64,000 nt of DNA from an uncultured Christensenellaceae bacterium (lineage in GTDB: Bacteria; Bacillota; Clostridia; Christensenellales; CAG-314). The notes under the pieces were generated by a model. That model did no database searches and was not told the origin of the DNA. It was given only the letters and a program-made list of their open reading frames with translations. The stretch spans positions 1-64,000 of the forward strand of contig CAJUIZ010000007.1 in NCBI GenBank assembly GCA_910586625.1, read 5' to 3'. A program made the translations under genes and the position numbers. Of this stretch, positions 60,261-64,000 are shown in pieces (the first letter of the stretch is position 1; each line of letters opens with the position of its first letter).

Positions 60261-62798
60261 ATGAGTACAAAGACACAAACGAAATTAACTCTCACGCCTA
60301 ACACCAAAAAATGGATAATTATCGGCGCAATTATACTTGCGGCGGTAATAACCATATCCATTACTTTGGCTGTTTTGCTTAAACCGGCAATACGTACGCC
60401 GGACGACGAGAATCCCGACAACAAGCCGTCGTCCAACCTTACTATCAAAAACGGCGACTTCGCCCTTGTAAGCTCGGACGATACGAACTTCCCCAAGACT
60501 GCGGAAAACTGGGACAGATACGCGTATAAAGCGCCCGCAAGCAGTTCTGCCACGCAGGAATTCGAAACTATCACCACCCGCGACGACGTAGTTATGGGTA
60601 TTGTAGACACGGATAACGAGGACGGCAACTGGGACAATGCGTTGGAGCAGCTGAACTTCGAAGGCGTAACCGGCACCATTGCCAATCCCGGACTGTACGC
60701 GGAAGATTTGTCGAATACAAACGTGTATATGATGGCGACGAAAAAAGCTACCACCGCAAGTATTATGACAAAGGACAGCATTTCCATCGCACCGCTTACG
60801 TCTGTTAAAATAACGATAAGATTGTATACGGGACAAATCAAAAACGGAAGCGCTACGATAATGGTTCAAAAATCCACGTTGAACGCGGACGAAAGCAACC
60901 GTTACGCATACGAATACAGCATCGACAACAAAGAAGAATGGCAGACCTTGGAGCTGTACGTATTTAACCGTCAGTCTTCCACAACCGCTTACATAAGAGT
61001 TAACGTAGGTATCGGTAACGTATATACGGGAGCGACTGCCGAAGGCGTGCTGTTTGTGGACGACGTTATGATGGAAACGGTTACCGCCAACGAATACCGT
61101 ATTTACGCGGACAAAGACGACACTTCCGACACGACGTACAAAATCATCGAAAAGGAAGACGAATCCAACAAAGCGGAACAATCCAAATATCTTACTTTGA
61201 GCGATTACAATACGGACGGCACAGCAGCTGCGGAACTTGCTTATACTAAGGAAAACTATGACACCGAAGCCGAAAGCAGCTACGTAAAGCAGTACGAATA
61301 CGCTCCGTTTACGATGAGAGACGACTTTGTAAACGATGACTTCGGTATTTACCAATTGTCTCACCAAGGCAACGTAATAGCCGGAGACAAAAACATATTC
61401 GCATTGAGACTTACTCAAAACATCAACGTTTCGACAGCCACTTCGGACGAGACGCAGGACCACCATCATATCAGCTTTTGGATAAGAACGTTAAAGCGCA
61501 ACGCTCTTGCGGAAGCGAATATCGTAGTACAAAAGAAGCTTGCCGACGGAACGTACGAAGATTTGAGCGGGGGTAATTACAAGTTCGAAACTTCGCAGGA
61601 AATAAAGACGGACACAAATAACGGCTGGACTAAGTGCGACATTTACCTTCGTCCTTCGCAAACGCCCGAAGAAATCCGTATAATATTCGCTCTCGGTAAC
61701 ATTATCGGCTACGAAGGACAAAAGGCTGCTCCCGACGGAGATTTGTTTATTACAACTCCGTATTGGGAAACGATTTCGCGCAGCGCGTACGATTCCGCTT
61801 CCAGCAGCGGCACGGCTTCAAAGAAGTTCGACCTTAAAGGTTCTTCCGCCGATCCCACCGTTTCCAACGGCTCGTTCTCCAATCTGGTTGCAACCACAAG
61901 TCAGCCTACGTCTTGGGAGCCTGCATTTGCGGGACAAAACGTCATCTACAAGGACGGCCGCGGCAACGAAGTTATAGATAATCTCGTTACAACCGCAGAC
62001 GCAATAAACGGCAGCGGAGCCAATATCTACTCCGACACCGCTTACACCGACGACGACGAAAGACGCGTATTGGAAATAAAGAACAACGTCGCAACCGCAT
62101 ACGGTTACGTATCGAGCAACATAACTCTCGACGCAAAAACCGTTTACGTATTCAGCGTTCTTGCAAAAACGGCGGACGGACAGCGCCCCTACTTCTATCT
62201 GTTGGATACCAACAAGGAGCTTACACGCGATCAAATGGTTCTTGCGCAAGCAAGCACCGCCAAAGAGATAAACGGAGACCTGTTCAACCAAGACGACGAA
62301 ACCTACAAGGATACGGGCTTTAAGCGTTACTACATTGTATTTGCCAACGGCGCGGAGGCGAAAACCGTAAAGCTTGCGTTGTTTAACGGAAGCATTGACG
62401 GCGCGGAATTGAATCAAGGCACTGTTTATTACGATAAAGTATCTCAACAAACAATAGGTAAATATTCGCTTGTAGAAGATAAAGACAACGAAGAAACTTA
62501 TAAAGTGGAATACACCGCCGAAAAGGGTTACTTAGAAGCGGACGACGTTGAAAAACTTGTTGAAAAGCTTGAAACGGAAGGCGTAATCGTAGTTCAACCC
62601 ACAGCGGAAGAATGGACGGAAATGCGCAAGGTTCCCGACGAAGAAGACAAAAAGGACGACGACGGCGACGACACTGCTCCCGTCAAGAAGGACGTTGACC
62701 TTGGATTATTGTTCTCCATACTTTCCAGCGTTATCTTGGTAGCGGCTCTCGCTGTAGTGCTTGTTATAAAGGCTTTCAAAAAAAGAAACCGTCAATAA
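60261..62798 (+). CDS. Large two-TM surface protein with repeated beta-sandwich domains
   Basis: The protein is 845 aa and I do not recognise it. One TM helix near the start (about 16-41) and one at the end (about 812-838) are followed by KKRNRQ. The ~770 residues between should be extracellular. Three related beta-rich units each begin near a NGDF/NGSF-type motif (LTIKNGDFALV; FTMRDDFVND; TVSNGSFSNLV) and recall carbohydrate-binding or discoidin-like folds. The stretch before the last TM is very acidic (DEEDKKDDDGDD). GAGGT lies 11 nt before ATG. Anchoring a glycan-binding ectodomain by both ends is inferred. Confidence 0.8.
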   Translation: MSTKTQTKLTLTPNTKKWIIIGAIILAAVITISITLAVLLKPAIRTPDDENPDNKPSSNLTIKNGDFALVSSDDTNFPKTAENWDRYAYKAPASSSATQEFETITTRDDVVMGIVDTDNEDGNWDNALEQLNFEGVTGTIANPGLYAEDLSNTNVYMMATKKATTASIMTKDSISIAPLTSVKITIRLYTGQIKNGSATIMVQKSTLNADESNRYAYEYSIDNKEEWQTLELYVFNRQSSTTAYIRVNVGIGNVYTGATAEGVLFVDDVMMETVTANEYRIYADKDDTSDTTYKIIEKEDESNKAEQSKYLTLSDYNTDGTAAAELAYTKENYDTEAESSYVKQYEYAPFTMRDDFVNDDFGIYQLSHQGNVIAGDKNIFALRLTQNINVSTATSDETQDHHHISFWIRTLKRNALAEANIVVQKKLADGTYEDLSGGNYKFETSQEIKTDTNNGWTKCDIYLRPSQTPEEIRIIFALGNIIGYEGQKAAPDGDLFITTPYWETISRSAYDSASSSGTASKKFDLKGSSADPTVSNGSFSNLVATTSQPTSWEPAFAGQNVIYKDGRGNEVIDNLVTTADAINGSGANIYSDTAYTDDDERRVLEIKNNVATAYGYVSSNITLDAKTVYVFSVLAKTADGQRPYFYLLDTNKELTRDQMVLAQASTAKEINGDLFNQDDETYKDTGFKRYYIVFANGAEAKTVKLALFNGSIDGAELNQGTVYYDKVSQQTIGKYSLVEDKDNEETYKVEYTAEKGYLEADDVEKLVEKLETEGVIVVQPTAEEWTEMRKVPDEEDKKDDDGDDTAPVKKDVDLGLLFSILSSVILVAALAVVLVIKAFKKRNRQ

Positions 62799-62833
62799 TT
62801 TCTTGACAAATAAAACGACACAATAGATAAACA

Positions 62834-62880
62834 AATAGCCCGCCGACTTCAAAACGAAGTATAGCGGGCTATTTTATTTT
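62834..62880 (+). terminator. Terminator of the 845-aa surface protein gene
   Basis: AATAGCCCGC / GCGGGCTATT with inner ACTTC/GAAGT pairs, then TTTATTTTTT. Confidence 0.9.
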
Positions 62881-63052
62881 TTCGAATTTAGGACGATAAA
62901 TCGAAATTTGAAACAATGAAAAAACAATTAATTTTTATAAAAAGTATAATTTTATAATTACAAGCGAAGATATAAATAAAAATACAGACGAAACAGAATG
63001 TGCGATAACTTGGACTAAGTTAAGCTACAAATAAGTCTGGCAAGTAATTGGG
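62881..63052. other. AT-rich spacer
   Basis: It is markedly more AT-rich than the rest of the window. The only structure seen is an AAGTAATT/AATTACTT inverted repeat at 63041-63065. No ORF is visible. Confidence 0.5.
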
Positions 63053-63082
63053 TTGAAAATTACTTACCTTTTATGATACAAT
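63053..63082 (+). promoter_or_regulatory. Probable promoter of the ABM-like gene
   Basis: TTGAAA (63053-63058), 18 bp, TACAAT (63077-63082). Confidence 0.6.
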
Positions 63083-63116
63083 TAAAACACAGGATATTAA
63101 TTTGCGGAGATGGAAT

Positions 63117-63464
63117 ATGTTTAATGAAATATGTGTATATGAAGCAAAACTAACCAAGCTTAATGAAATCGAAGATCTAATGAAGGAAGTAGCAGAATTT
63201 TATTTGAAACAAGATGGCGTTATTGATGTACATTATATAAAACGTACTCACAGACAAAAAGATTTTAATGCAGTTACAAAAGGAGAATTGCCTATTCGTC
63301 TTACAAAAAATGTAGGTAAGGTTACCTATGTATTATATTGGGTATTAGAAAACGAAGAGACACATGCAAGAGTGTCTAAACTTGGCGTTGAAAAGTTTTA
63401 TAAACGTTGGAATAGATGTTTAACAACAATGCCTAAAATAATTTTGGGTGAGAATATTGTCTGA
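63117..63464 (+). CDS. Antibiotic biosynthesis monooxygenase-like small protein
   Basis: The protein is 115 aa. MFNEICVYEAKLTKLNEIEDLMKEVAEF ... GVIDVHYIKRTHR resembles a dimeric alpha/beta-barrel (ABM-like) fold: a strand, a helix of about 20 residues, and a GVxxxxY strand. No catalytic residues are evident and function is unknown. ATG 63117 follows GGAG by 8 nt. Codon use is clearly AT-rich (AAT, TTA, AAA, ATA) compared with every neighbour, which suggests recent acquisition. Confidence 0.6.
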   Translation: MFNEICVYEAKLTKLNEIEDLMKEVAEFYLKQDGVIDVHYIKRTHRQKDFNAVTKGELPIRLTKNVGKVTYVLYWVLENEETHARVSKLGVEKFYKRWNRCLTTMPKIILGENIV

Positions 63465-63510
63465 CTGACAACTTACTGTTTATCGCAACTGCATTGCAGT
63501 TAAATTATAA

Positions 63511-63550
63511 TAAAAAGCAAGAAGAATAAAACATCTCTCTTGTTTTTTTA
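63511..63550 (+). terminator. Terminator of the ABM-like gene
   Basis: GCAAGA ... TCTTG hairpin extended by A/T pairs, followed by seven T. Confidence 0.65.
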
Positions 63551-63644
63551 ATTCTATAAAATTCACCGTAATCGACGGAGTTTTTATTACAATCGGCAAT
63601 TGGCGGGGCAGTTTTGCAAAATGCGAACCGCAACATAAAACAAA

Positions 63645-63676
63645 CAAAAACAAGCCTGACGCGCCGCCAAGCTTGT
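63645..63676 (-). terminator. Terminator of the shikimate kinase gene
   Basis: Minus-strand ACAAGC / GCTTGT arms with inner pairs, then TTTTTG, 25 bp after the stop. Confidence 0.8.
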
Positions 63677-63701
63677 AGGTTATTTATACCTTATTAAGTG
63701 C

Positions 63702-64000
63702 CTAAATCCTTTTGCACAGCTCCGAATACAATAGCTCCGCCGTTTGTACCGAAGTAAGTCCGTCGGTATTGACGGTAAAACGGGCGAACTCGGCGTACAG
63801 CCCCGAACGTTCGTCCATTAGCGCCTGTAACGACCCGCGCGGCAAGCCGTCGGACAACGGACGTGAAACGCCGTCAAGCCTGCTTAATACGTAATCTACG
63901 CCGACAGTGAGCAACACTACCGCGGCGTTACAGGCAAGCGCGCGAAAGCCCGAACATAACGGGCTGCCGCCGCCGCAGGCTATAACCGCGTTGCCGCAAT
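63702..64000 (-). CDS. aroK: Shikimate kinase, C-terminal part, cut by the window edge
   Basis: The minus-strand frame is open to base 64000 (about 98 residues visible) and lacks its start. NAVIACGGGSPLC matches the substrate-binding GGG loop, SRLDGVSRPLSDG the lid with the RPL motif, and LMDERSGLYAEFARFTVNT the ERxxxY motif before the end. It phosphorylates shikimate in the chorismate pathway. The P-loop half lies outside the window, so a fusion with another aro domain cannot be excluded. Confidence 0.85.
   Translation of the reverse strand, partial: CGNAVIACGGGSPLCSGFRALACNAAVVLLTVGVDYVLSRLDGVSRPLSDGLPRGSLQALMDERSGLYAEFARFTVNTDGLTSVQTAELLYSELCKRI

Noticed and set aside
60285..61469. 394-codon minus-strand ORF opposite the 845-aa surface protein
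   Set aside because: It is antisense to a well-supported gene; the Val/Phe/Arg-rich composition is typical of a shadow frame and no SD is present.

Overview
The window is about 64 kb of a gene-dense bacterial chromosome with mid-range GC and genes on both strands, mostly minus. It looks like an endospore-forming, Clostridia-type Gram-positive. The evidence is SpoIIR, SleB plus YpeB, a SipL-like DUF3794/LysM protein, Veg, a type III glutamine synthetase, ClpB under a CIRCE element, long-form HPF, FloA/NfeD, and the Firmicutes cluster ecfA1-ecfA2-ecfT-truA...rplM-rpsI. The BspA-type LRR proteins and Cys-rich lipoproteins would fit an uncultured gut lineage such as Christensenellales, but this is a guess and no species can be named. 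The window has no rRNA, tRNA, CRISPR array, phage module or complete insertion sequence.

Layout. 0.2-5.5 kb: a membrane HTH/LRR fusion and CIRCE-controlled clpB. 5.8-10 kb: a sugar O-acetyltransferase, glnN and a PlsC-like acyltransferase. 10-16.3 kb: a spore block (ypeB, sleB, spoIIR, sipL-like, veg) with ispE inside it. 16.4-24.7 kb: small membrane and zinc-ribbon proteins, GNATs, udk with a tyrosine phosphatase, dinB, degV and plsX. 25-29.5 kb: a large lipoprotein behind an unusual leader, diverging from a membrane-anchored YDG/MBG protein. 29.6-35 kb: hpf-nfeD-floA and clpC. 35-45 kb: Ca-type P-ATPase, MATE, folA, thyA, CDF, glmM and trxB. 45-55 kb: a beta-helix lipoprotein, rpsI/rplM, truA and the ECF module, a second phosphatase and a second LRR protein. 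55-64 kb: an FNT channel, rnpB, a hexokinase/exonuclease operon, split TSUP halves, a big surface protein, an AT-rich islet and the 3' part of a shikimate kinase gene.

How the genes fit together. SpoIIR, the SipL-like protein and SleB/YpeB cover forespore signalling, coat assembly and cortex lysis, and a sigma-G-like and a sigma-E-like promoter precede sleB and sipL. FolA regenerates the folate that ThyA oxidises. EcfA1/A2/T form the shared motor of vitamin ECF transporters. ClpB, ClpC and HPF serve stress survival. Surface display is a theme: two Cys-rich lipoproteins, two InlB/LRR proteins, a YDG/MBG protein and an 845-residue two-TM protein.

Most notable observations. (1) A 29-codon leader ORF with a G9 tract ends inside an intrinsic terminator just before a surface lipoprotein gene, which resembles a possibly phase-variable attenuator. 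(2) At least five genes (dinB, FNT, CDF, ispE, GNAT) have a good -10 box only 6-10 nt before the start codon and no Shine-Dalgarno (SD), so their mRNAs are probably leaderless. (3) An Xre HTH is fused through a TM helix to an extracellular InlB/LRR sensor. (4) The thyA promoter is embedded in the terminator of the upstream gene.
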